A stretch of DNA of 7,719 nucleotides from Oscillospiraceae bacterium (GCA_031280855.1 JAITGH010000035.1:1-7719), one strand, 5' to 3'; positions 1 through 5,912 are shown, counted from the first letter of the stretch. Numbers and translations are program-made. Notes: generated from the sequence alone by a model not told the origin.

Positions 1-1717
1 TCGGCTTGCGATAGATCCCGCTGGTAACGCCAAGCGGAGATCCGTCTTTCGCGGTAACGTTGACAACGGTGACGATCGCCGTCTCGCCCGATTTCAGTTG
101 TCGAAGCGGTGAGTTGGAGAACATGAGCTTGACGAGCTTCCCGTTGACCTCGGCATGGCTCGGCTGAATCGCCGCCTTCGTGGAGGTGTACTGAATCGCG
201 TCGCCGGACAGCGTGTAGTTTGCGGCATTCTGCCCCTTCGTCTTGTCGACCTCCTTGGAGAACTCGACTTGAAGCGATCCGTCGTCAAGCAGCAGGACTT
301 TCTTGACGTTAAGCGCGTTCTCGAGGTCGCCGGAGCCGACGACTCCGGTTTCACCGGGCGGGATCCAGTCCTTGACGGCGTCGCCCGTCTTGACTCCGCC
401 CGCGTCGAGGCTGACCTCAACGATTGCGCGGTTGACGGTTACTCGAGTGTTGCGCCCCTCCTCAACCTCAACGAAGCGCAGAACTCCAAGCCCGGACACG
501 TTGCAATCGTTCGCCCACGTGGTGATCTCGGTGATAATGCCGGAGCGCAAGGCGTCGACATTCGTCCCGACGGCGGAGCGGTCGATCAGCATGTGCTCGA
601 CGGTGCCGCCGACATTTACCCTGACGCGCTCCGCGTTCGCACGGACTTGGTTGACGACTCCGTTACTATTGATGTTCAAGGTCGCGCCGATACCGTTCAA
701 ATCGACGGTCTTGACCGTGGCGTTGTTGACGTACGCGGTCGTATCCTGGGCGAGCAGCAGGCGATTGACGATGCCGTCGATGTAGACCGCGCCGCAGTCG
801 TTCTCGATCGCGATGGTGTTCGCCTCGGCGGGTTCGGCGAAGCTGATGCGTACGGGGCGCCAGTTGCGTGGAGTCCTGACGTAGACGGTTCCGACGCGGC
901 TTTTACCGCGGATCAGGACGCTGTGCTCACCGCCTCCGCTGATATAGATATCGCCGTTGACGATGACGTTATCAAGCGTCACTTCGCCGTCGCCGACTCC
1001 TTGGGTTATGAACAGGTCTCCGTTGACGTGCATATCATGAAGTTCCGCGCCGGGCGAGTTGATAACGGTAACGCCGTTGATGTCCGTATCCGTGGACTCG
1101 CCGGAGGCGATGTAGCCGTAGATAATGCTATCGAGGATCTTGACGGTCTCCGCACGAGTAATATTGCGCGTCGGGCGCAGGAAACCGTCCTGACCGTTGA
1201 CGTAGCCGGAACGCACGAGCCCGCCGACCTCGCCTCTAGCCCAGTAAGCACAGTCGTCTGTGTCCGGGAAGCCTGCGATTCCGTTCTCGTCTGCGGAGAT
1301 GCGGAACACTCTGGCGAAGATCGCGAACGCCTCTTGCCGAGTTATGTAGTCGTTCGGGCGGACTTTGCCCGCGTCGCCCTTGACGACTCCCGCGCCTACC
1401 AGCTGCAGGATGTAGCTGTAGTACCAATCGCCCGCATAGATGTCCGTAAACGGGTTCGACGGCGTGTAGCTGTAGTTCATCGTCGAGGCGATGATTTTGA
1501 ACAGCTCCGCCCTGGTGATAGAAGCGTTAGGTCGGAATTCGGTGCCGGAGTATCCCGAGATTACGCCATAGCTACTCCAACGGTCGATCGGGGTCTTCGC
1601 CCAACTGTCGACAGTGTCGCTGAACGTAACCGCCCGAGCTTTCGGGGAATCCGTGATCCGGCCGAATCCGAAGATCATCGCCGCCGTCAACAGCAGCGCA
1701 GTCAGCCTTCTAAGCAT
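1..1717 (-). CDS. S-layer homology (SLH) domain protein, exported, N-terminal part (runs off left edge)
   Basis: An uninterrupted reading frame of 572 codons runs leftward from an ATG at 1717 and leaves the window without a stop. AAGGAAGG at 1727-1734, nine bases upstream, supports this start. Residues 1-29 form a signal peptide: MLRR, a hydrophobic stretch, then an A-R-A cleavage site at 27-29. Three SLH domains follow at about 31-75, 90-134 and 150-195, each with an F(S/T/P)D opening and an ITRAE or ITRQE core; SLH domains bind secondary cell-wall polymer. Residues about 212-440 are rich in short valine/asparagine/glycine beta-strand repeats (for example VTLDNVIVNGDIYISGGG), a pattern I associate with clostridial SLH proteins and which suggests a beta-helix-like fold. 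From about 468 an Ig-like domain begins (VEFSKEVDKTKGQNAANYTL), resembling those of S-layer proteins. It is probably a cell-surface or S-layer component; the C-terminal function lies outside the window. It is divergent from the padR operon. Confidence 0.93.
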   Translation of the reverse strand, partial: MLRRLTALLLTAAMIFGFGRITDSPKARAVTFSDTVDSWAKTPIDRWSSYGVISGYSGTEFRPNASITRAELFKIIASTMNYSYTPSNPFTDIYAGDWYYSYILQLVGAGVVKGDAGKVRPNDYITRQEAFAIFARVFRISADENGIAGFPDTDDCAYWARGEVGGLVRSGYVNGQDGFLRPTRNITRAETVKILDSIIYGYIASGESTDTDINGVTVINSPGAELHDMHVNGDLFITQGVGDGEVTLDNVIVNGDIYISGGGEHSVLIRGKSRVGTVYVRTPRNWRPVRISFAEPAEANTIAIENDCGAVYIDGIVNRLLLAQDTTAYVNNATVKTVDLNGIGATLNINSNGVVNQVRANAERVRVNVGGTVEHMLIDRSAVGTNVDALRSGIITEITTWANDCNVSGLGVLRFVEVEEGRNTRVTVNRAIVEVSLDAGGVKTGDAVKDWIPPGETGVVGSGDLENALNVKKVLLLDDGSLQVEFSKEVDKTKGQNAANYTLSGDAIQYTSTKAAIQPSHAEVNGKLVKLMFSNSPLRQLKSGETAIVTVVNVTAKDGSPLGVTSGIYRKP

Positions 1718-1795
1718 GTTAAGGTTCCTTCCTTGTCTTCGACCCGGCGCTCCACGCGGATTCCGACCGCGCCTGCGGGGTCGCTCATAGTTTTT

Positions 1796-1807
1796 GGCAT
1801 ATATGCC
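1796..1807. repeat. 12-base perfect palindrome in the SLH leader, possible operator
   Basis: GGCATATATGCC is perfectly self-complementary. It would lie about +6 to +17 relative to the start of transcription predicted from the minus-strand promoter at 1820-1848, a classic position for a repressor site. The word GCATATA inside it recurs at 2059-2065 in the padR leader. The palindrome is seen directly; its operator role is inference. Confidence 0.45.
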
Positions 1808-1819
1808 TAATATACCTAT

Positions 1820-1848
1820 ATACTAACATAATCTCCGACGAAATGCAA
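1820..1848 (-). promoter_or_regulatory. Sigma-A type promoter for the SLH gene
   Basis: On the minus strand there is a -35 box TTGCAT (1848 to 1843), a spacer of exactly 17 bases, and a -10 box TAGTAT (1825 to 1820) immediately preceded by TGT, an extended -10 element. Transcription would start near 1813, giving a leader of roughly 95 bases before the ATG at 1717. Confidence 0.7.
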
Positions 1849-1972
1849 CCACTTTTTTATGCCGGAGCGCAACTCTTCTTACCACTCGCGGCTACGCCTG
1901 TCGGTACCGAGCGTTCCGATTCGGGGCGCGCCACTCGGGGTGCGAAGCAAGCGGGTCGCCGGTGTATATGAC

Positions 1973-1999
1973 TGCAAAAAAATTTTTTCAGTTTTTGCA
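1973..1999. promoter_or_regulatory. A/T-tract inverted repeat, probable UP element of the padR promoter
   Basis: TGCAAAAA at 1973-1980 and TTTTTGCA at 1992-1999 form a perfect 8-base inverted repeat around an A/T-rich centre with runs of seven A, six T and five T. It ends ten bases before the -35 box of the padR promoter. The placement and composition fit an UP element contacted by the RNA polymerase alpha subunit, or intrinsically bent DNA. It could also form a hairpin ending in T-runs, but no gene reads into it from the left, so a terminator role is less likely. Confidence 0.45.
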
Positions 2000-2008
2000 A
2001 TTTCTCTA

Positions 2009-2037
2009 TTGACAACGCCGTTATTCTGTGATACTAT
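2009..2037 (+). promoter_or_regulatory. Strong sigma-A promoter of the padR-DUF1048-ABC operon
   Basis: TTGACA at 2009-2014 (perfect -35), a 17-base spacer, and TACTAT at 2032-2037 (-10, one mismatch) preceded by TGA as an extended -10. Transcription is predicted to start near 2044. That leaves only a few bases before the upstream GTG at 2051 and about 58 bases before the TTG at 2102, which argues for the TTG as the padR start. Confidence 0.82.
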
Positions 2038-2072
2038 ATAGCGGTAGTAAGTGACACTGCATATAGATACTA
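2030..2072. promoter_or_regulatory. Candidate PadR operator: repeated words over the -10 box and start of transcription
   Basis: The 7-base word GATACTA occurs at 2030-2036 and again at 2066-2072. CTATATAG (2034-2041), itself a perfect palindrome, overlaps the -10 box and is echoed by GCATATAG at 2059-2066. AGTGACACT at 2050-2058 is a small inverted repeat between them. PadR-family repressors commonly bind inverted or direct repeats over their own promoters, so this is the natural place for autoregulation. The repeats are visible; their use by this PadR is inference, and they do not match the ATGT/ACAT pattern described for some family members. Confidence 0.4.
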
Positions 2073-2087
2073 CAGACTACCAGCCGA

Positions 2088-2094
2088 AAGGAGG
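2088..2094 (+). promoter_or_regulatory. Ribosome binding site that decides the padR start (TTG at 2102)
   Basis: AAGGAGG is a full match to the anti-Shine-Dalgarno sequence and ends seven bases before TTG at 2102. The in-frame GTG at 2051 has no such site and lies within about 10 bases of the predicted start of transcription. The 17 extra residues it would add are not expected in the family. Confidence 0.85.
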
Positions 2095-2101
2095 AGCCCG
2101 A

Positions 2102-2434
2102 TTGGAGAATCTTACCGAAATGCTCAAGGGTGTGCTGGAGGGCAGCGTGCTCGAAATCATCGGCAGAGGCGAAACCTACGGCTACGAGATTACTCGAAAG
2201 CTGAACGCGCTCGGCTTCGCAGACGTTGTAGACGGAACCGTGTACACGATTCTCGTCCGCCTTGAGAAGAATAAGCTCGTCGATACCTCGCAGCGTCCGT
2301 CGGATAAGGGTCCGCCTCGCAAATTCTTTACGCTTAACACCGCCGGCAGTGAGGAGCTGCGGAAGTTCTGGCTTAAATGGGAGTTCGTCTCATCTAAAAT
2401 CAACGAATTGAAGGAGGGGAAACCGTATGTCTGA
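2102..2434 (+). CDS. PadR-family transcriptional repressor
   Basis: With the TTG start at 2102 the product is 110 residues, the usual length of a short (subfamily 2-like) PadR protein. A GTG at 2051 would extend it by 17 residues but lacks a ribosome site. The winged-helix signature is clear: SVLEIIGRGETYGYEITRKL at about 15-34 (helices including the conserved YGYEI), DGTVYTILVRLEKNKLV at about 44-60 (recognition helix region), and GPPRKFFTLNTAG at about 70-82 (the wing, corresponding to the family's RkyY.LT..G). The C-terminal helix would serve dimerisation. Such proteins are small-molecule-responsive repressors, and in this gene order they usually control the neighbouring ABC exporter. The 3' end overlaps the next gene by eight bases. 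The promoter repeats at 2030-2072 are a plausible autoregulatory site. Confidence 0.93.
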   Translation: MENLTEMLKGVLEGSVLEIIGRGETYGYEITRKLNALGFADVVDGTVYTILVRLEKNKLVDTSQRPSDKGPPRKFFTLNTAGSEELRKFWLKWEFVSSKINELKEGKPYV

Positions 2435-2795
2435 TTTCTTCGACAACTATCTAAACGTTCGCAAGATACTGAAAAGCAAGCGGGAGTACAAGGCGCAGAT
2501 GGCGCGGGTCGAGGCGATGCCCTCGGATTACCGCTATGTGTTCAAGGAGATTCAAAAGCATACGTGGATGTTCGCGGCGGGCGACGGCTTAGATATGCTG
2601 AAGATCCACTACGACCTGATCGAGCTGTTCGAGTCCGGCGTTGCGGAGGGCAAGGGCGTGCTTGAAATCACGGGCAGCGACGTCGCCGGGTTTTGCGAGG
2701 ATCTGCTGCGTAACGCGAAAACCTACACGGAGGACTGGCGAATCAAGCTGAACCGCGACATTGCGGAGAAGCTCGGAAAGGGGGAAACGAGGTGA
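2427..2795 (+). CDS. DUF1048 family protein
   Basis: This is a 122-residue protein with no signal peptide or membrane segment, predicted mostly helical and cytosolic. The ATG at 2427 follows AAGGAGG at 2411-2417 and lies inside the end of padR (eight-base overlap). The sequence fits DUF1048: KEIQKHTWMFAAGDG at about 40-54, DLIELFESGVAEGKGVLEIT at about 63-82, and GSDVAGFCEDLL at about 83-94. The biochemical role of DUF1048 is not established. Family members are repeatedly found beside a PadR regulator, sometimes with a DrrAB-type transporter, so a role in regulation or sensing for that exporter is a reasonable inference. The stop overlaps the start of the ABC ATPase gene by four bases. Confidence 0.9.
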   Translation: MSDFFDNYLNVRKILKSKREYKAQMARVEAMPSDYRYVFKEIQKHTWMFAAGDGLDMLKIHYDLIELFESGVAEGKGVLEITGSDVAGFCEDLLRNAKTYTEDWRIKLNRDIAEKLGKGETR

Positions 2796-3544
2796 GCGCG
2801 ATTAACGTTTCGCGGCTGCGTAAGTCTTTTGGCTCGCAACTCGTCCTTGACGGTTTGAGCTTCTCCGTGGAGCAGGGCGAAGTCTTCGCATTACTTGGCT
2901 CGAACGGCGCGGGTAAAACGACCGCTATTAAGATCCTCGCCACGCTGCTGTCCGCCGATGGCGGCACGGCTGAAATCTGCGGGTTTGACGTTACCAATCA
3001 GGCGCACAAGGTACGCGAGACTATCAGCTTGACCGGGCAGTTCGCGGCGGTGGACGGCATATTGACCGGGCGCGAGAACCTCGTGCTTGTCGCAAAACTG
3101 CGCGGAGTAGAGAATCCCGCGCAAGCCGCCGCCGAATTGCTTGACCGCTTCGGACTTACAGGCGCCGCGAACAAGCGTGCAGGAGCATATTCCGGCGGCA
3201 TGGCTCGAAGGCTTGACATCGCGATGAGTATGCTCGGCAGCCCGAAAGTCGTTTTCCTCGACGAGCCAACTACCGGGCTTGACCCGGAGGCTCGGCTTGA
3301 GGTCTGGAAGACCGTTAAAGATCTCGCGGAGTCGGGCGTAACCGTTCTGCTGACGACTCAGTACTTGGAAGAAGCGGAGCAGCTTGCGGACAAAATCGCC
3401 ATACTTCACTCCGGGAAGATCATCGTCAACGGAACGCTTGCCGAGCTGAAAAAGCTGTATCCGCCCGCAAAGAAGGAGTACATCGAAAAACAGCCGACGC
3501 TGGAGGAAATCTTCCTCGCGATTACGAAGACGGAGGGGAAATAA
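2792..3544 (+). CDS. ABC transporter ATP-binding protein, DrrA-like exporter subunit
   Basis: This 250-residue nucleotide-binding subunit starts at GTG 2792 (AAAGGGGG at 2777-2784; four-base overlap with the DUF1048 gene). Motifs in order are Walker A GSNGAGKTT (36-44), Q-loop TGQ (Gln83), signature YSGGM (133-137), Walker B VVFLDEPTTGLDP (153-165, with Asp157 and catalytic Glu158) and switch region LLTTQYLEEAEQLAD (186-200). The usual H-loop histidine is replaced by Gln190. To my knowledge TTQYLEEA is characteristic of the DrrA (daunorubicin-resistance) branch, so this is a subfamily mark rather than a defect. The tail with TLEEIFLAIT (236-245) also fits. It would hydrolyse ATP at the inner face of the membrane to power the permease encoded next. 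The substrate cannot be told from sequence; drug, lipid or antibiotic export is typical. Confidence 0.95.
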   Translation: MSAINVSRLRKSFGSQLVLDGLSFSVEQGEVFALLGSNGAGKTTAIKILATLLSADGGTAEICGFDVTNQAHKVRETISLTGQFAAVDGILTGRENLVLVAKLRGVENPAQAAAELLDRFGLTGAANKRAGAYSGGMARRLDIAMSMLGSPKVVFLDEPTTGLDPEARLEVWKTVKDLAESGVTVLLTTQYLEEAEQLADKIAILHSGKIIVNGTLAELKKLYPPAKKEYIEKQPTLEEIFLAITKTEGK

Positions 3545-3545
3545 G

Positions 3546-4304
3546 ATGCGCAAGACAGGCATACTTTTCGGGCGCTTGATGCGCCACATTCTGCGCAGCC
3601 CCGACACGATTATTACGGTGGCGATGATACCCATCGCGATGCTGCTGCTGTTCGTCTACGTGTTCGGCGGAGCGATAAAGCCGAGCCTCGGCGAAAACGT
3701 GAACTACGTCAGCTATATGCTGCCCGGAGTACTGCTAATGGCGATCGCCGGCGGCGTATCCTATACGGCGTTTCGGATATTTCAAGACGCGGAAAAGGGG
3801 ATCTTTCAGCGATTCTCGTCCATGCCGATTCCTCGAGCGTCGGCGCTGTGGGCGCATGTGCTGACCTCGCTCGTGTCGAATATGCTTACGCTTGCGGTGA
3901 TAATCGCGGTCGCGCTTGTCATGGGGTTTCGGTCGAGCGCGGGGGTTTTGGAATGGCTTGCGGCGACGGGGGTACTCGCGCTGTTCACGCTTGCGCTGAC
4001 GTGGGTTGCGGTCGTGCCGGGTATAACCGCAAAGACGATGGAGGGCGCGAGCGCATTCTCCTACCCGCTAATGTTCTTGCCGTTCATCAGTTCGGCGTTC
4101 GTGCCGACTGACACGATGCCCGCCGCCGTGCGTTGGTTCGCGGAGCGTCAACCCGTGACCTCGATTGTGAACACGGTACGCGCACTGTTGAACAATCAAG
4201 CTGTAGGCGGCGAGATATGGGCGGCGCTTGCGTGGTGCGTCGGCATCGGCGCGGTGTTTTGCGTACTTGCTATGCGGGCGTACAAAAAGCGAGGTTCCGC
4301 ATAA
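3546..4304 (+). CDS. ABC-2 type permease, DrrB-like
   Basis: This 252-residue integral membrane protein begins one base after the ATPase stop, with GGAGGGG at 3532-3538 placed seven bases upstream. About six hydrophobic segments are visible near residues 22-42, 57-77, 104-126, 134-157, 168-188 and 224-243. Between segments two and three lies KGIFQRFSSMPIPRAS (84-99), the coupling-helix region typical of ABC-2 permeases. FLPFISSAFVPTDTMPAAV (177-195), followed by RQPVTSIVN, is the DrrB-type signature near the C-terminal half. A homodimer of this protein with two copies of the upstream ATPase would form the exporter. It is the last gene of the operon, and no convincing terminator hairpin follows it before the purC promoter. 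Confidence 0.93.
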   Translation: MRKTGILFGRLMRHILRSPDTIITVAMIPIAMLLLFVYVFGGAIKPSLGENVNYVSYMLPGVLLMAIAGGVSYTAFRIFQDAEKGIFQRFSSMPIPRASALWAHVLTSLVSNMLTLAVIIAVALVMGFRSSAGVLEWLAATGVLALFTLALTWVAVVPGITAKTMEGASAFSYPLMFLPFISSAFVPTDTMPAAVRWFAERQPVTSIVNTVRALLNNQAVGGEIWAALAWCVGIGAVFCVLAMRAYKKRGSA

Positions 4305-4343
4305 CAATAGACCTGCGCGGTGACCTCTCGCGTAAAAAAATGC

Positions 4344-4372
4344 TTGACAAATCGGCAAAAGTGTGGTATAAT
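4344..4372 (+). promoter_or_regulatory. Perfect-consensus sigma-A promoter of purC
   Basis: TTGACA at 4344-4349, a 17-base spacer and TATAAT at 4367-4372 match the consensus at all twelve positions. TGG directly before the -10 box adds an extended -10 element. Transcription would start near 4379, leaving a leader of about 25 bases to the ATG at 4404, too short for a purine riboswitch. No obvious inverted repeat for a repressor overlaps it. Confidence 0.92.
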
Positions 4373-4403
4373 AGGGGTAAGACTCGAATAGCCGGAGGGT
4401 GCA

Positions 4404-5261
4404 ATGCAGAAGCTTAGCAGTGGTAAAGTGCGCGACATTTACACCGTTGACGACAAGTCGCTTATGATCGTGGTGTCGGATCGAGTATCGGCGTTCGACG
4501 TAATCATGAACGATCCGATTCCCGATAAGGGTAAGATTCTTACGCAAATGTCGGAGTTTTGGTTCGATTTCACCTCGGACATCGTGCCGAACCACGTGAT
4601 CTCAACAGACCCGTCCGAGTTCCCACCGGAGTTCCAAACGCCGGAGTTCCGCGGTCGCAGTATGCTTGTCAAGAAGCTGAAGATGCTGCCGATCGAGTGC
4701 ATCGCTCGCGGCTATATCACCGGGCAAGGCTGGGACAGCTATCAGCGCACCGGAATCGCCTGGCTTACGACTCCGCCGAGCGGTATGCAGGAGTCACAGC
4801 GGCTTGCCGCTCCGCTGTTCACCCCATCGTCTAAGGCTACGGACGGCGAGCATGACGAGTACATCTCGTTCGAGCAAATGCGCGTCCTAATCGGCTTAGA
4901 CCTCGCTTTGCGCGTGCGCGACCTAACGCTGGAGATCTACTCGAAATGCGCGGAGTACGCGCAGACTCGAGGGATTATTATCGCGGATACGAAGCTGGAG
5001 TTCGGCTTGGACGACAACGGGACGCTGGTATTGGGCGACGAGATCGCGACCCCGGATTCCAGCCGATTCTGGGCGGCGGACAGGTACGAGATCGGGCGCG
5101 GTCAGGACAGTTTCGACAAGCAGCCGCTTCGCGACTGGCTGGAGTCCTCCGGCTTCAAAGGTAAATCTCCCGACCATCTGCCGGACGAGATTATAACGTC
5201 GACGCGCACGCGTTATCTTGAGGCGTTCACTCGCCTCACGGGCCGTACGCTTAAAGCGTAG
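4404..5261 (+). CDS. purC: Phosphoribosylaminoimidazole-succinocarboxamide synthase (SAICAR synthetase), long form
   Basis: PurC joins CAIR and aspartate, using ATP, to give SAICAR in de novo purine synthesis in the cytosol. The 285-residue frame starts at ATG 4404 with GGAGGG at 4394-4399. Visible motifs are SSGKVRDIY (5-13, glycine-rich nucleotide-binding loop), SDRVSAFD (25-32), LPIECIARGYITGQGWDSY (95-113, substrate-binding region), LFTPSSKAT followed by GEHDEYISFE (about 138-157), and ADTKLEFGLD with LVLGDEIATPDSSRFW (about 194-224). RGYITGQGW and the length place it in the long type (as in yeast Ade1 and many bacteria) rather than the roughly 240-residue B. subtilis type. The stretch WLTTPPSG (about 120-127) departs from the more usual CGI-LP-G pattern. 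No other purine gene is in the window. It has its own promoter, and the next gene follows after 13 bases. Confidence 0.96.
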   Translation: MQKLSSGKVRDIYTVDDKSLMIVVSDRVSAFDVIMNDPIPDKGKILTQMSEFWFDFTSDIVPNHVISTDPSEFPPEFQTPEFRGRSMLVKKLKMLPIECIARGYITGQGWDSYQRTGIAWLTTPPSGMQESQRLAAPLFTPSSKATDGEHDEYISFEQMRVLIGLDLALRVRDLTLEIYSKCAEYAQTRGIIIADTKLEFGLDDNGTLVLGDEIATPDSSRFWAADRYEIGRGQDSFDKQPLRDWLESSGFKGKSPDHLPDEIITSTRTRYLEAFTRLTGRTLKA

Positions 5262-5274
5262 CAGGAGGTTCGAT

Positions 5275-5880
5275 ATGCCGCAGCTGTTCGCAACTAAGGG
5301 CAATCTGATCGCCGCGAAAAAGTCGCTGGAGCTCTCTTCCACGGGGTACGACTTGCTTGACCGCAAGCGGAGTATCCTGATTCGAGAGATGATGGATCTC
5401 CTGAACCGCTCCAAAGGGCTTCGCGCACAAATCGACGAGACTTACACGCAGGCGTACGCCGCGCTCCGCCGGGCGAATACTACTCTTGGCGCCGTCGGAG
5501 CCATCTCACGCACTACCCCGCCGGATACAGTGGTAGAGCTTCGCTACCGCAGCGTGATGGGCGTCGATTTGCCCGTTTGCGATTACGCTGAACCTCACCG
5601 CCGCATGGCCTACGGTATCCACGGCAGTGACTCTCAGCTTGACAACGCTTACCATCGATTTTGCGACGTCAAGCGTATGACGGTCATGCTTGCGGAGATT
5701 GAGAACTCCGCGTTCAGGCTCGCAAGAGCTATCATCAAGACTCAGCGTCGAGCGAACGCGCTCAAGAACGTCAGTATTCCCAAGCTTGAACGTACGATCA
5801 AAACGATTACGGAAGTGCTTGAAGAGAAAGACCGTGAGGAATTCTCCCGTTTGAAGGTCATCAAGCGTGGTAAGGAATAG
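5275..5880 (+). CDS. atpD: V/A-type ATPase (ATP synthase) subunit D
   Basis: Subunit D (also called NtpD) is the coiled-coil central shaft that turns inside the A3B3 head and couples it to the membrane rotor. It is not the F-type beta subunit that shares the symbol. The product is 201 residues from ATG 5275, with AGGAGG at 5263-5268, close to the usual 200-215; a longer in-frame start at 5218 lies inside purC and has no ribosome site. The N-terminal helix carries ATKGNLIAAKKSLELSSTGY, then LLDRKRSILIREMM. A short central segment has RSVMGVDLP, and the C-terminal helix has QRRANALKNVSIPKLERTI and ends in EEFSRLKVIKRGKE. All match the family. Subunit D normally ends an operon after subunits A and B, but here it sits 13 bases behind purC. 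Whether the rest of the enzyme is encoded elsewhere cannot be seen. Confidence 0.9.
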   Translation: MPQLFATKGNLIAAKKSLELSSTGYDLLDRKRSILIREMMDLLNRSKGLRAQIDETYTQAYAALRRANTTLGAVGAISRTTPPDTVVELRYRSVMGVDLPVCDYAEPHRRMAYGIHGSDSQLDNAYHRFCDVKRMTVMLAEIENSAFRLARAIIKTQRRANALKNVSIPKLERTIKTITEVLEEKDREEFSRLKVIKRGKE

Positions 5881-5912
5881 CCGTGTTTTCAAGTGCGGGA
5901 TAGGATGGTGAA

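Larger units (their letters stand above)
1718..2101. other. Divergent intergenic control region
   Basis: This 384-base stretch separates the leftward SLH gene from the rightward padR operon. Read from left to right it holds the SLH leader and ribosome site, a 12-base palindrome, the SLH promoter, a GC-rich block at about 1861-1965, an A/T-tract inverted repeat, and the padR promoter with its leader and ribosome site. The GC-rich block has no convincing gene. Its one open frame (ATG at 1859) lacks a ribosome site and runs into the padR promoter. A loose 10-base direct repeat (TCGGGGCGCG at 1921 and TCGGGGTGCG at 1935) is the only structure I see inside that block. Confidence 0.75.

Noticed and set aside
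155..1810. A 551-codon open frame on the plus strand across the SLH gene
   Set aside because: It is in exact codon register opposite the SLH gene and stays open only because that gene avoids TTA, CTA and TCA codons in this stretch. It has no ribosome site, is low-complexity (Asp/Val/Arg), and the minus strand encodes a clear signal peptide and three SLH domains.
1921..1944. A direct repeat TCGGGGCGCG / TCGGGGTGCG in the GC-rich intergenic block
   Set aside because: It is two imperfect copies only, far from either promoter core, and short G/C words recur by chance in DNA of this composition.
1859..2041. A 60-codon plus-strand open frame in the divergent control region
   Set aside because: It has no ribosome site before its ATG, and it runs through the A/T-tract repeat and the padR -35 and -10 boxes.
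3357..3362. Gln190 in place of the H-loop histidine of the ABC ATPase as a sign of inactivity
   Set aside because: TTQYLEEA is, as far as I know, usual in DrrA-type ATPases, and the other motifs are intact, so this marks the subfamily.
2891..3634. A 247-codon minus-strand open frame opposite the ABC ATPase gene
   Set aside because: The plus strand has every ABC ATPase motif in order; the antisense product has no recognisable motif or start signals.
4313..4340. A possible terminator hairpin after the permease (CGCG on each side of a 9-base loop, followed by A's)
   Set aside because: The stem is only about 4-5 pairs and is followed by an A-run, not a T-run, on the plus strand, so it would not terminate the ABC operon transcript.
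4068..4595. A 175-codon minus-strand open frame spanning the permease end, the purC promoter and the purC start
   Set aside because: It crosses two real genes and a perfect-consensus promoter on the other strand and shows no protein-like features.
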